A DNA stretch of 64,000 nt from Humidesulfovibrio mexicanus (lineage in GTDB: Bacteria; Desulfobacterota; Desulfovibrionia; Desulfovibrionales; Desulfovibrionaceae), in the NCBI RefSeq assembly GCF_900188225.1, contig NZ_FZOC01000001.1, positions 372,596 to 436,595 of the forward strand, read 5' to 3'. Shown here one piece after another: positions 27,867-39,289 of this stretch. The first letter of the stretch is position 1. Each line of letters begins with the position of its first letter. The notes under the pieces are model-generated. The model ran no database searches, was not told the DNA's origin, and worked only from the letters and a program-made list of their open reading frames with translations. Position numbers and translations under genes: made by a program.

Positions 27867-28806
27867 TCTCATTCGGAAGACCGACGGCTTTCTGGTGGCC
27901 GCCCATGTGAACCCGGACGGAGACGCCATCGGGTCCACTGTGGCCATGGGACACATCTTGCACAGCCTGGGCAAAACCTTCTGCCTTTTCAACGCCTCCG
28001 GGCTGCCGCACCAGTTCGACTGGCTGCCCTTGCCTGGACCGGTGCACACAGGGCTGTGCGGGACCGAGGCCAACTGGATCATCGTGCTGGACTGCGGCGC
28101 GGCCAGCCGCGTGGGACCGGAGCTGCACCAGATCATGTCCAGCCGCCCGGTGGCCAACATCGACCACCACCTTGGGAACCCCTGCTTTGGTCAGCACAAT
28201 TGGGTGGACGACTCCTACCCTGCCGTGGCCGCAATGATCGCCGACCTGGCCGACGAACTCGGCGTCCCCCTTACCGGACCGCTCGGCGAAGCCATATACC
28301 TGGGCATCGCCACGGACACGGGCTTCTTCACCTTCGACAACACCGACCCGCGCATCATGGAGCTCGGCGCACGGCTCATCCGCCTGGGGCTTGAGCCAGG
28401 AAAAATCAACGCCAAGATCCGCAACCAGTGGTCCATACGGCGCTTTCGGCTTTGGGGCGAAAGCTTCGCCACCACGGAGCTGCACTATGGCGGGCAGGTT
28501 GCGCTGGCCGTGGTCACTCGGGCAATGATGGCCCGCACCGAGACCAATACGGAGGACACGGAGGAGATCGTCAATTTCCTGCGCAGGCTGCGCGGCACAA
28601 GGGCGGCCGCCCTGCTGCGCGAGGAACCCAACGGCGCCTACAAGTTCAGCCTGCGCTCCACCGGAGCGGACAACGTCCAGCAGGTGGCGGCGCGCTTCGA
28701 TGGCGGCGGGCACAGAAACGCGGCCGGCGGAACCATCGAAAGCGACCTGGAGACGGCCAAGAACCGCCTGGTGAAAGCCCTTGGCGAAGGCCTTGGACTG
28801 GTGTAG
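27838..28806 (+). CDS. nrnA: DHH/DHHA1 phosphoesterase (NrnA-type nanoRNase / pAp phosphatase)
   Basis: A 322-residue DHH phosphoesterase. The metal-binding set is visible: HVNPDGDAIGS (His-23, Asp-27, Asp-29), DCGAASR (Asp-85) and the DHH triplet at 109-111. The C-terminal DHHA1 domain ends with GGGHRNAAGG. The family degrades short oligoribonucleotides and 3-prime-phosphoadenosine 5-prime-phosphate, the latter a by-product of sulfonation/PAPS chemistry. The ATG at 27838 was chosen over a TTG five codons earlier. It overlaps rbfA, a conserved arrangement. Confidence 0.93.
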   Translation: MPSPIKRIADLIRKTDGFLVAAHVNPDGDAIGSTVAMGHILHSLGKTFCLFNASGLPHQFDWLPLPGPVHTGLCGTEANWIIVLDCGAASRVGPELHQIMSSRPVANIDHHLGNPCFGQHNWVDDSYPAVAAMIADLADELGVPLTGPLGEAIYLGIATDTGFFTFDNTDPRIMELGARLIRLGLEPGKINAKIRNQWSIRRFRLWGESFATTELHYGGQVALAVVTRAMMARTETNTEDTEEIVNFLRRLRGTRAAALLREEPNGAYKFSLRSTGADNVQQVAARFDGGGHRNAAGGTIESDLETAKNRLVKALGEGLGLV

Positions 28807-28813
28807 AGGGAAC

Positions 28814-29767
28814 ATGGGACGCAAGCGCAAGCGCAGCCCCGCGCAGCTGGACGGTCTGCTCGTGCTGGACAAGCCCTCCGGCCCCACCAGCGCAGGCTGC
28901 CTGAACAGCATCAAGCATGGCCTTGGCCAGGGTAAGATCGGCCACGCGGGCACGCTGGACCCGCTTGCCCAGGGCGTGCTGCTGGTGCTGCTCGGCCAGG
29001 GCACCAAGCTTGCCGGCTACCTCACCAGCGGTGCCAAAGTGTACACGGGCACCATGCGCCTGGGCCTCGCCACCGACACCTACGACATGGAAGGCCAGGT
29101 GGTTGAGCAAAGAGGCATAGAAGGAATTTCGCAAGACGATGTGCGGGAGGCCATCCTGGGCTGGAAGGACCTCACGGAACAGGAAGTCCCCGCATATTCC
29201 GCGGCCAAGCACGAGGGCACGCCCCTTTACGAACTCGCTCGAAAGGGCGAGGATGTGCCGGTCAAGGAAAAACGGATAGAGGTGTATGAGGTCGAACCGC
29301 TGGAAATTGAGCTCCCCTTCGCACGGTTCAGGGTACGTTGCTTGGCAGGCACGTACATTCGCTCCCTGGTCCACAGCTTGGGGATTCGGCTCGGATGCGG
29401 AGCGGCGCTTGCGCAGCTCACGCGGGAGGCGTGCGAGCCCTACGGGCTTGACGCCGCCACCAGCCTGGATGCGGTTCTTGGAGAGCCGGAGCGCTTCGCC
29501 TCGCGGGTTATCCCGCTGGGCAAGATGCTCCCGCATTGGCGCAGCATCACCCTTTCCCCCGCCCTGGCGGCCCTGGTCAAAAACGGGGCCTGGCTTCCGG
29601 CGGGCGGACCCGGCGGTGACGGGCTTACGGGGAAACCCGGCGAGCAGGTCATGCTGGTGGACGACAAGGGGGAGCCTGTTGCGCTGGCGGAGGCCAAAAC
29701 CAAGGACGGCATGTTGCGCTGGACCATCCTGCGTGGATTGTGGATGGACGCCGCCCCCGCCACCTGA
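28814..29767 (+). CDS. truB: tRNA pseudouridine(55) synthase TruB
   Basis: A 317-residue enzyme that makes pseudouridine 55 in the T loop of tRNA. The catalytic aspartate is Asp-49 in [31 protein letters not shown] and [13 protein letters not shown] are further family blocks, and a short PUA-like C-terminal region ends the protein. The ATG at 28814 lies 7 bases after the nrnA stop; an in-frame upstream start inside nrnA is not needed. About 65 bases separate it from rpsO. Confidence 0.96.
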   Translation: MGRKRKRSPAQLDGLLVLDKPSGPTSAGCLNSIKHGLGQGKIGHAGTLDPLAQGVLLVLLGQGTKLAGYLTSGAKVYTGTMRLGLATDTYDMEGQVVEQRGIEGISQDDVREAILGWKDLTEQEVPAYSAAKHEGTPLYELARKGEDVPVKEKRIEVYEVEPLEIELPFARFRVRCLAGTYIRSLVHSLGIRLGCGAALAQLTREACEPYGLDAATSLDAVLGEPERFASRVIPLGKMLPHWRSITLSPALAALVKNGAWLPAGGPGGDGLTGKPGEQVMLVDDKGEPVALAEAKTKDGMLRWTILRGLWMDAAPAT

Positions 29768-29832
29768 ACGGGAGCTTGCCGGCACAGCTGTTCCGCCGCG
29801 AGTGTTGCGGACGGGACAAGGAGGAAACTGCT

Positions 29833-30102
29833 GTGGTTATGACGCCTGAAGGAAAGAACCAGGTCATTGAGACGTACAAGCGGCATGAAGGGGACACCGG
29901 ATCTCCGGAGGTGCAGGTGGCGCTTCTGACCGAGCGCATCACCTACCTGACCGAGCACTTCAAGGTGCACAAGAAGGACTTCCACTCCAAGACCGGCCTG
30001 CTCAAGCTCGTCGGCCAGCGCCGCAAGCTGCTCAATTACCTGAAAAACAAGGACATCCAGCGCTACCGCGAACTTATCGAGCGCCTGGGTCTGCGTAAGT
30101 AG
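29833..30102 (+). CDS. rpsO: 30S ribosomal protein S15
   Basis: An 89-residue S15 (uS15) that binds the central domain of 16S rRNA. The core [39 protein letters not shown] and LNYLKNKD is complete. A GTG start at 29833 is preferred because AAGGAGG lies eight bases before it and it gives the usual 89 residues; the ATG two codons later is a possible alternative. It precedes pnp in the usual way. Confidence 0.97.
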   Translation: MVMTPEGKNQVIETYKRHEGDTGSPEVQVALLTERITYLTEHFKVHKKDFHSKTGLLKLVGQRRKLLNYLKNKDIQRYRELIERLGLRK

Positions 30103-30115
30103 AAACCACAAAAAA

Positions 30116-30155
30116 CCCGTCTGGCGGGGCGAAACGTATCGCCCCCGCCAGGCGG
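30116..30155 (+). promoter_or_regulatory. long hairpin in the rpsO-pnp intergenic region
   Basis: From CCCGTCTGGCGGGGCGA to the matching TCGCCCCCGCCAGGCGGG a stem of about 17 pairs forms with one bulged C and a six-base loop. No T tract follows on the plus strand. In E. coli the equivalent spacer carries an RNase III-cleaved stem through which polynucleotide phosphorylase represses its own synthesis; by position this hairpin is a candidate for the same role. On the minus strand it would end in a T run. Confidence 0.6.
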
Positions 30156-30332
30156 GCATTCCCGATGGCGGGGATCGTCCCGCCCACAACCGCGCCACGA
30201 CGCGCATGACGCTCAAGACCCCTTTAGTTGGCTGCGGAGAGCGTTCTTGCACACCAGGCAAGAGCCCTCCCCCAAGCCGGCTAAACATCGGGCATGGAGC
30301 AGGCGTCGGGGCCGCAACCCCAAGGAGTATTC

Positions 30333-32570
30333 ATGCTCGTTCCTTTTGAAAAGACTCGTGTTTCCGCCCGCGCGGGCGACCTGGAGATCATCCTGGAGCA
30401 CGGCAAGATGGCCAAGCAGGCCAGCGGCGCCGTGTGGCTCCAGTCCGGCGGCACCGTGGTGCATGTCACCGCCGTCAGCCAGCCCCTGGAAATCGACCGC
30501 GGCTTCTTCCCGCTCACCGTCAATTACCAGGAAATGTCCTACGCCGCCGGGCGCATCCCCGGCAGCTACTTCCGCCGCGAGATCGGCCGTCCCAGCGAGC
30601 GCGAGACTCTGGTCTCCCGCCTCATCGACCGTCCCATCCGCCCCATGTTCAAAAAGGGCTTCCGCGACGAGGTGCAGGTCATCGCCACCGTGCTCTCGGC
30701 CGACAACGCCATTAACCCCGACGTGTTGGCCATCACCGGCGCGTCCGCCGCGCTGCACCTGTCGCACATGCCGTTTGAAGGCCCCATCTGCGGCGCGCGC
30801 GTGGGCTACATCGACGGCAAGTTCGTGCTCTTCCCCACCTACAAGCAGATCGCCAATGAAAGCAGCCTGAACCTCATCTTCGCCGCCACCCGTTCGGCCA
30901 TCGTAATGGTTGAAGGCGGTGCCGAGTTCGTGAGCGAGGAACTGGTGGCCGAAGCGCTGGAGTGGGGCCACAAGCAGCTCACCCCGGCCTTCGACATCCA
31001 GGATGAGCTGCGCGAGAAGGTGGGCAAGCCCAAGATCGAGGTCGTCGCGCCCAAGGCCGATCCCGCCATCGCCGCTTTTGTCGAGGAGATCGCCACACCG
31101 AGCCTGAAGGCCGCCTGCGCCCTCACCGAGAAAATGGCCCGCCGCGACGCCAAGGAGACCGCCAAGAGCGAAGCCCTCAAGGCCGTGGCCGAGAAATTCG
31201 AGGAAGTCGAGAACGCCCAGAAGCAGGCCGCTGGCGTGCTGGCCGACCTGGACAAGAAGATCGTGCGCCAGCGCGTGCGCGTAGAGGGCGTCCGCCTGGA
31301 CGGCCGCGACACCAAGACCGTGCGCCCCTTGTCCATTGATGCGAGCGTGCTGCCCATGACCCACGGCTCCGCCCTGTTCCGCCGCGGCGAAACCAGCGCC
31401 CTGTGCGTGGCCACCCTGGGCAGCAGCCGCGACGAGCAGCGCATCGAGACCCTGGTGGGCGAGGACACCAAGCGCTTCATGCTGCACTACAACTTCCCGC
31501 CCTACTGCGTGGGCGAGGTGCGCATCCTGCGCGGCCCCAGCCGCCGCGACATCGGCCACGGCGCCCTGGCCGAGCGCAGCATCATGCCCGTGCTCCCCAA
31601 CCCTGACGAGTTCCCCTTCACCCTGCGCGTGGTCTCCGAAGTCATGGACTCCAACGGCAGCTCCTCCATGGCCACGGTGTGCGGCGCAAGCCTCGCCCTC
31701 ATGGACGCGGGCGTGCCCATCAAGGAGCCCGTGGCCGGCATCGCCATGGGCCTCATGAAGGAGGAGGACGACTACATCGTCCTCACCGACATTTTGGGCG
31801 ACGAGGACGCTTTGGGGGACATGGACTTCAAGGTGGCCGGCAGCGCGCGCGGCATCACCGGCATCCAGATGGACATCAAGATCACCTCCGGCATTCCCTA
31901 CGATGTGCTGCGCCGCGCCCTGGCCCAGAGCCGCGACGCCCGCCAGCACATCCTGGAGCACATGAACATGTGCCTCGCCGCGCCCAGGCCGCAGCTCTCC
32001 GACCTGGCCCCGCAGATGGAGGTGGTGTTCATCAACCCCGAGAAGATCCGCAGCGTCATCGGACCTGGCGGCAAGAACATCAAGGCCATCACCGCCGAAA
32101 CCCAGGCCGACATCGACATCGAGGACTCCGGCAAGGTGGCCATCTTCGCCCCCAACTCCGAGAGCCTGAACAAGGCCAAGGCCATGGTGCTGTACTACGA
32201 CCAGACCCCGGAGCCGGGCCGCAACTACCTGGGCACAGTCAAAAAAATCCTGGAGGTCGGCGCCCTGGTGGAGATCCTGCCCGGCGCCGAAGGAATGCTG
32301 CACGTGTCGCAGCTTGATGTGGAACGCGTGGAACGCGTGGAAGACCTGCTCCAGCTCGGCCAGGAAGTCTGGGTCAAGGTCATCGAGCTTGAGCCGGGTG
32401 GGCGCATCCGCCTGTCGCGCAAGGCCTGGCTCATGGAGCAGGCCGGCCAGGAGGTGAACATCGACGAGTTCCGCCGGCCCGCCCCGCGCGGCGACGGCGA
32501 CCGCAGGGACCGCGGCGACCGCGGCGACCGTCGCGGAGGACGCGGCGGCGATCGCGGCGGACGCCGCTAG
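30333..32570 (+). CDS. pnp: polyribonucleotide nucleotidyltransferase (PNPase)
   Basis: A 745-residue 3-prime to 5-prime exoribonuclease that uses phosphate. Two RNase PH-like cores flank a helical linker. The first core is degenerate but keeps FFPLTVNYQEMSYAAGRIPG, and the second holds GIQMDIK with Asp-514 and Lys-516 in the active site. A KH domain (IGPGGKNIKAI) and an S1 domain (GALVEILPGAEGMLHVSQL) follow. The last 27 residues are an Arg/Gly/Asp-rich tail. AAGGAG lies five bases before the ATG. A long hairpin precedes the gene and a terminator follows. Confidence 0.98.
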   Translation: MLVPFEKTRVSARAGDLEIILEHGKMAKQASGAVWLQSGGTVVHVTAVSQPLEIDRGFFPLTVNYQEMSYAAGRIPGSYFRREIGRPSERETLVSRLIDRPIRPMFKKGFRDEVQVIATVLSADNAINPDVLAITGASAALHLSHMPFEGPICGARVGYIDGKFVLFPTYKQIANESSLNLIFAATRSAIVMVEGGAEFVSEELVAEALEWGHKQLTPAFDIQDELREKVGKPKIEVVAPKADPAIAAFVEEIATPSLKAACALTEKMARRDAKETAKSEALKAVAEKFEEVENAQKQAAGVLADLDKKIVRQRVRVEGVRLDGRDTKTVRPLSIDASVLPMTHGSALFRRGETSALCVATLGSSRDEQRIETLVGEDTKRFMLHYNFPPYCVGEVRILRGPSRRDIGHGALAERSIMPVLPNPDEFPFTLRVVSEVMDSNGSSSMATVCGASLALMDAGVPIKEPVAGIAMGLMKEEDDYIVLTDILGDEDALGDMDFKVAGSARGITGIQMDIKITSGIPYDVLRRALAQSRDARQHILEHMNMCLAAPRPQLSDLAPQMEVVFINPEKIRSVIGPGGKNIKAITAETQADIDIEDSGKVAIFAPNSESLNKAKAMVLYYDQTPEPGRNYLGTVKKILEVGALVEILPGAEGMLHVSQLDVERVERVEDLLQLGQEVWVKVIELEPGGRIRLSRKAWLMEQAGQEVNIDEFRRPAPRGDGDRRDRGDRGDRRGGRGGDRGGRR

Positions 32571-32588
32571 GCCAAAAGACGAAGCAGC

Positions 32589-32650
32589 ACGGGCCGCCTC
32601 GGGCGTGTCGGCATTCCCTTCGAGGAACCGGCGCGTCGGAGGCGGCCCGT
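32589..32650 (+). terminator. terminator-like stem after pnp
   Basis: ACGGGCCGCCTC and GAGGCGGCCCGT pair perfectly over 12 bases around a loop of about 38 bases, followed by TTCGTT. It lies 18 bases after pnp, between it and the convergent ModE-like gene, and may serve both. Confidence 0.55.
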
Positions 32651-32669
32651 TTCGTTGGCGGGTCCGTGC

Positions 32670-33074
32670 TCAGGACTTCCGGGCCGCGTCCTCGGCAAAG
32701 GGCTTGATGTCCCAAGGCAGACGGACTTTTGCGCGCTCCAAAGCAAAAGATTCCACCTCCTGGTGCCACAGGGCGAAATCCCGCAGCAAGGCTTCCGCGA
32801 GCGGTGTCAGTTCATAGCCCTTGCGCCCGCTGGCCTTTGCAAGCAAGGACTCGCCCAGGGCTTCCTCGGTTCGCTTTATGCGTCCCCAGGCGGCGCGGTA
32901 GCTCATGCCAAGCTCCTTGGCCGCCTTGTTCAGGGAGCCCAGCCGCCGCACCAAGTCCAAAAGCTGTACGCGCCCCAAGCCGAACACCATTCCCCCTCCG
33001 GACTCCAGCCACAGGTGGACGCGCAGGGTTGGCGCGTCGCCAACAGTCCGGCCCTTGGAGAGTTCTGTGCTCAT
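32670..33074 (-). CDS. ModE N-terminal-type winged-helix regulator
   Basis: A 134-residue DNA-binding protein with the ModE-type (LysR-like) helix-turn-helix: GRVQLLDLVRRLGSLNKAAKELGMSYRAAWGRI is the recognition region, followed by RKGYELTPLAEALL. There is no TOBE molybdate-binding domain, so it belongs to the single-domain class. How or whether it senses molybdate or tungstate cannot be told. The ATG at 33074 follows GGAGG with seven bases of spacing; the longer upstream frame is not needed. It is divergent from the MATE gene and convergent with pnp. A molybdopterin-binding gene with a palindromic upstream site lies at 58.8 kb. Confidence 0.85.
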   Translation of the reverse strand: MSTELSKGRTVGDAPTLRVHLWLESGGGMVFGLGRVQLLDLVRRLGSLNKAAKELGMSYRAAWGRIKRTEEALGESLLAKASGRKGYELTPLAEALLRDFALWHQEVESFALERAKVRLPWDIKPFAEDAARKS

Positions 33075-33237
33075 TTCGTAACCTCCACAGTTGGCGCGTG
33101 AAGCGCCTGACTCATACAAAACTTATGGCAGAACTACGGTCCAAGGTAAAGAAATTCCACGCAAGCCCCTTGGCAGGTCGCATTTCGTGGCTACTTGAAT
33201 CCTTCGGCCCGGGCAAAAGCGCCGCGCCAGGACAACC

Positions 33238-34617
33238 ATGAAACCGCAATTCCCCATGAACCATTCCGCCCTTCAGATCTGGAGCCTTACCTGGCCCCAG
33301 ATGCTGATGATGTTCTTCAACTTCCTGGTGGGCTTCGTGGATGTCTGGGTCGCGGGGCAGATCGACCACCGGGTGCAGGCCAGCCTGGGCATCATCACGC
33401 AGTCGCTGTTCCTGTTCCTCATCATCGTCACAGCCGTATCTGGCGGAGCGGTCGCCGCCATCAGCCAGTCCCTGGGCGCAGGCAAACGTCTGCGCGCCGA
33501 CCGGTATACCGGGCTGTGCCTCGCCATCGCCGCCGTGTCCGGCCTGGCCCTGGTGGGCCTGGGCCTGCCTTTGCGCCCCCTGCTCGTCAGGGCCTTGCAG
33601 GTGCCCCAGGACATCGCCCCCCTTACCGACCATATCCTTGAAGTCTTTCTTTTCGCCCTGCCTCCCTACTACATGATGCTTATGCAGAACGCCGTGTTCA
33701 GGGCTCGCAGGCAGGTCATGACGCCGCTGTACACCATGGTTCTGGTGACGCTGGTGAACACGCTGGGCGACCTGGGGTTGGGACTGGGATTGTGCGGACT
33801 GCCGCGTCTCGGCGTCACCGGCGTCATCTGGTCCACCTTCTTTTCCGTCACCGCCGGAGCGCTGTTCGGCCTTGCGGTGTTGCGGCGCGGCGGCATTCTG
33901 CGTCGCGAAATCTTCGCTCCCTGGCGCTGGGCGCGCCGCGCCCTGCCGTATCTGCTCAAGGTGGCGCTGCCCGCCGGGCTTCTGCAGGTGGTCTGGCACT
34001 TCGGCTACCTTGTGCTGTTCGCCATCACCGCAAGCCTGCCGCAAAACAGCGTCGTCGCCTTGGCCGGCATGGCCGCTGGAGCGCGGGTGGAGTCCATGCT
34101 CTTTCTCGCTGCGTTCGCCCTCAACCTTACCGCAGGCATCCTTGTGGGCCACCTGCTCGGCGAGGGCAAGCCGGAAGAGGCCCGGCGCATGGGTCTGCAC
34201 ATCCTTGGCGTCGGACTTGTGGGCATCGGACTGTTCGCCATCGCCCTCTGGCCGTTTCTCGGCGACATCGCCGCCTTCATCGCCCCCAACCCCGCTGTGC
34301 GCGCAGAAGCCGAAAACTATCTCGTGTACAATGTGCTGGCCATCCCCTTCACCCTCACCACGCTTATCCTGGCGGGCTCGCTGGCGGGTGCTGGGGCGAC
34401 GGTGTACAACCTCGTGGGCATGGGCCTGGGTACCTGGGTGGTGCGCCTGCCCCTGGCCTACTGGCTCGGACATGTGGTTCTCGGCACGGCGACGGGGGTG
34501 TGGATATCCATGCTTGCCTCTCAGGCGGCCCAGGCGGCCATTCTTCTATACATTTACCTCAACAAGGACTGGCAGCGCTTCGCCATGTCCAAAACCCGCA
34601 ATGGAGCGCGCCCATGA
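33238..34617 (+). CDS. MATE family efflux transporter
   Basis: A 459-residue inner-membrane protein with about twelve hydrophobic segments in two similar halves. The MATE pattern is seen in LTWPQMLMMFFNFLVGFVDVW near the N terminus, in AAISQSLGAGKR, and again in GILVGHLLGEGKPEEARR of the second half. The family exports organic cations and drugs by Na+ or H+ antiport; the substrate is unknown. The stop overlaps the start of the DUF2156 gene (ATGA). The divergent ModE-like gene could regulate it, but there is no direct sign. Confidence 0.93.
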   Translation: MKPQFPMNHSALQIWSLTWPQMLMMFFNFLVGFVDVWVAGQIDHRVQASLGIITQSLFLFLIIVTAVSGGAVAAISQSLGAGKRLRADRYTGLCLAIAAVSGLALVGLGLPLRPLLVRALQVPQDIAPLTDHILEVFLFALPPYYMMLMQNAVFRARRQVMTPLYTMVLVTLVNTLGDLGLGLGLCGLPRLGVTGVIWSTFFSVTAGALFGLAVLRRGGILRREIFAPWRWARRALPYLLKVALPAGLLQVVWHFGYLVLFAITASLPQNSVVALAGMAAGARVESMLFLAAFALNLTAGILVGHLLGEGKPEEARRMGLHILGVGLVGIGLFAIALWPFLGDIAAFIAPNPAVRAEAENYLVYNVLAIPFTLTTLILAGSLAGAGATVYNLVGMGLGTWVVRLPLAYWLGHVVLGTATGVWISMLASQAAQAAILLYIYLNKDWQRFAMSKTRNGARP

Positions 34618-35492
34618 CCCACGGCGACACGTTCGACCACATCTGCCTGAAACACCAGGAGGCTTACCGCGCCGCGCTGGCCGCGTGCCCGCAGGTCACC
34701 TCCGACTACGCTTTCGCCAACCTGTATGGCTGGACCGGCCATTATGGCCTGGGCTGGCGGCTGGCCGACGGCCTGGTCTGGATCCGCCAGAGCCTGCCCA
34801 AGACCATTCTTTGGGCTCCGGTGGGCGACTGGGCCAAGGTGGACTGGGCGGGGCTGCCGTGCATGGCCGGGCCCATGCGCTTTACCCGCGTGCCGGAAAT
34901 GCTGGTGGAAATGTGGGCCAAGGCCTTTGGAAGCCGTCTGCGCGCCGAGGAAGCCCGCGACCACTTCGACTATGTCTATTCCGTTCCTGAGCTCATGGAG
35001 CTGAAAGGCAACCGCTTCCACAAAAAAAAGAATCTGCTCAACCAGTTCGAAAAGGCCAACATCTTCGAATACACGCCCATGCAGGACGACTGCGTGGAGG
35101 AGGTGCTGGACATGCAGGCCGAGTGGCACGGCTGGCAGGAACATCCCTCCGAGGCCTTGGAGGCCGAAAACGAAGCCATTTCCCGCGTTCTGAAAAGCTT
35201 CGACCGCATGGGAGCACTCATCGGCGGCACCATCCGCGTGGCGGGCAAGGTCATTGCCTACACTGTGGGCGAACAGCTCGACCGCGACACCATCGTCATC
35301 CACTTCGAGAAGGGCGACACGCGGTTCAAGGGCGTGTACCAGGCCATCAACAAGCATTTCCTGGCTGCGCAGCAAGGCCGCTTCACCCTTGTAAACCGTG
35401 AGCAGGACCTGGGCGACGAGGGCCTGCGCAAGGCCAAACTTTCCTACAACCCGGTGCAATTCATGAAAAAATATGAAGTTGAGCTGGTATAG
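34614..35492 (+). CDS. DUF2156 family protein (GNAT-like)
   Basis: A 292-residue protein of the DUF2156 group, which shares the acyltransferase fold with the lysyl-phosphatidylglycerol synthase C-terminal domain. Visible blocks are SDYAFANLYGW, HFDYVYSVPELMELKGNRFHKKKN and LVNREQDLGDEGLRKAKLSYNP. No membrane span is present, so it is probably soluble or peripheral. It is translationally coupled to the MATE gene by a four-base overlap. An aminoacyl- or acyl-transfer role is a family-level inference only. Confidence 0.85.
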   Translation: MTHGDTFDHICLKHQEAYRAALAACPQVTSDYAFANLYGWTGHYGLGWRLADGLVWIRQSLPKTILWAPVGDWAKVDWAGLPCMAGPMRFTRVPEMLVEMWAKAFGSRLRAEEARDHFDYVYSVPELMELKGNRFHKKKNLLNQFEKANIFEYTPMQDDCVEEVLDMQAEWHGWQEHPSEALEAENEAISRVLKSFDRMGALIGGTIRVAGKVIAYTVGEQLDRDTIVIHFEKGDTRFKGVYQAINKHFLAAQQGRFTLVNREQDLGDEGLRKAKLSYNPVQFMKKYEVELV

Positions 35493-35551
35493 CAGCATCA
35501 CTCCGGCCGCGCCAGCACCTGGCCGGGTGCTCCGGGGACACCCTCCGGGGG

Positions 35552-35695
35552 CCAAAGGGGCTTCGCCCCTCTGGACTCCCGTTATGGCTGAAACGCTCCA
35601 GCTTGCCCGGCCCAGTGTCTCCTCCCTGCGCGAATCCACGGGGCCTTGCCCCGGAGATTCGCGGCTTGGCGGGTCCAGGGGGCGCTGCCCCCTGG
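35552..35695. repeat. cluster of three GC-rich palindromes (REP-like)
   Basis: Three separate hairpins with a similar GGGGC-N3-GCCCC core lie in the 252-base gap before the phosphodiesterase gene: CCAAAGGGGC..GCCCCTCTGG (35552-35574), a nested GCGAATC..GATTCGC stem enclosing CGGGGC..GCCCCG (35630-35662), and a perfect CCAGGGGGC-GCT-GCCCCCTGG (35675-35695). No T tract follows. They resemble the intergenic palindromes common in GC-rich genomes. Confidence 0.7.
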
Positions 35696-35744
35696 CCGCC
35701 GGAGGCATATTCAGCCTTTCCTCCCCCTTCCCCCCCGCCCGGCC

Positions 35745-37051
35745 ATGAGCTCTTCCGCCCGCCCTCGCCTCGTCGTTCTCGGACTGGACGGCCTGCCGCT
35801 CGCCCTGGCCCGTGCCCTGGGTCCCGAGCTGCCCAACCTTGCGCGCCTGCTGCCCCATGCCCGCGCCATTGAAAGCGAGCTTCCGGAACTCTCGCCCGTC
35901 AACTGGACGAGCTTTTTCACGGCCGAGGGGCCGGGCGTCCACGGGGTGCACGGCTTCACCGTGCTGGACCCGCAGGCCTACACCCTGCGCATCGCCAATT
36001 TCGCAGACGTGCGCACCCCGACGATCTTCGAGCGCCTGGGCCGTGCCGGACTCGTGTCGCGGGTGCTGAACCTGCCCAACATGGCCCCGGCCACCCCGCT
36101 CAAGGGAATGCTCGTGGCGGGCTTCGTGGCGGAGAGCCTCCGGCAGGCTGTGTTTCCGCCCTTCCTGCTGGGACCGCTCACCGCCGCGGGATATGTGGTG
36201 GAAGGCGACACCACGCGCGGTGCTTTTGACCCGGAGCACCTGCTTGGCCAGCTCAGGCTTTCGCTTTCCGGGCGGCGCGCGGCCCTTGATCTGCTTTGGC
36301 CGGACCTTGCCTGGGACCTGTTTGTGTGTGTGCTGACGGAAACGGACCGCCTGTTCCATTTTCTGTTTCCGGCCGTGGAAGACGCCGCGCATCCGCTGCA
36401 CGGGGACTGTCTGGCCTTCCTGCGCCAGTGGGATCAGGCCATTGGCGAGGTGCTGGACCGCTTCGACGCGCTGCCGGAGCCCAAGCGGCTGGTGAGCTTC
36501 GCGGACCACGGCTTCTGTCGCCTGGAGGCCGAGGCCGACCTGAACCGCGTGCTCTTCGAGGCCGGGTTTCTCAAATACGCACGCCCCCCAAGGGATGAAT
36601 GGGACGCCGGGGTCATTGGCGAGGAAACCCTGGCCTTTGCCATGGATCCTGGCCGCATAGTGCTGCACCGGCGCGGGCGCTTCGCGCGGGGCCGCGTGGG
36701 TGATGCCGACGCCCCGGCCCTGCTGGCCGATCTGCGCGCCGTGCTGCGCGGTCTTTCGTGGCGGGGGCGCACGGTCATGGAGCAGGTGCTCGACGGTCCC
36801 GAATTGTACGGAACCACGCACGCACCGGACCTCGTCTGCGTTCCCCAACCCGGCGTGGACCTGAAGGCGCGCTTTGACCGCGCGGAGATATTCGGGCACT
36901 TTGGACGCCAGGGAATGCACAGCCCGCAGGACGTGTTCTTCGCGGACACTCGGGACGACGGCCGCCCCGCGCGCCTGCGCGACACAGGGCGTTTGGTGCT
37001 GGAGCATTTCGGACTTTGCGATACACAGGACAAGCGGAGCACCATCATCCT

Positions 37052-37055
<4 letters not shown>
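35745..37055 (+). CDS. alkaline phosphatase superfamily phosphodiesterase/nucleotide pyrophosphatase
   Basis: A 436-residue member of the type I phosphodiesterase group. The metal-binding start VVLGLDGLPLALA, the nucleophile region SPVNWTSFFTAEGPGVHGVHGF, TDRLFHFLFP and the metal-binding SFADHGFCRLE are visible in the expected order. No signal peptide is present, so the enzyme is cytoplasmic. The substrate is not predictable. The ATG at 35745 has no clear Shine-Dalgarno in a C-rich leader, so expression may be low or coupled in another way. The stop overlaps the helicase start (ATGA). Confidence 0.88.
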
Positions 37056-39283
<2,228 letters not shown>

Positions 39284-39289
39284 CGCCCC

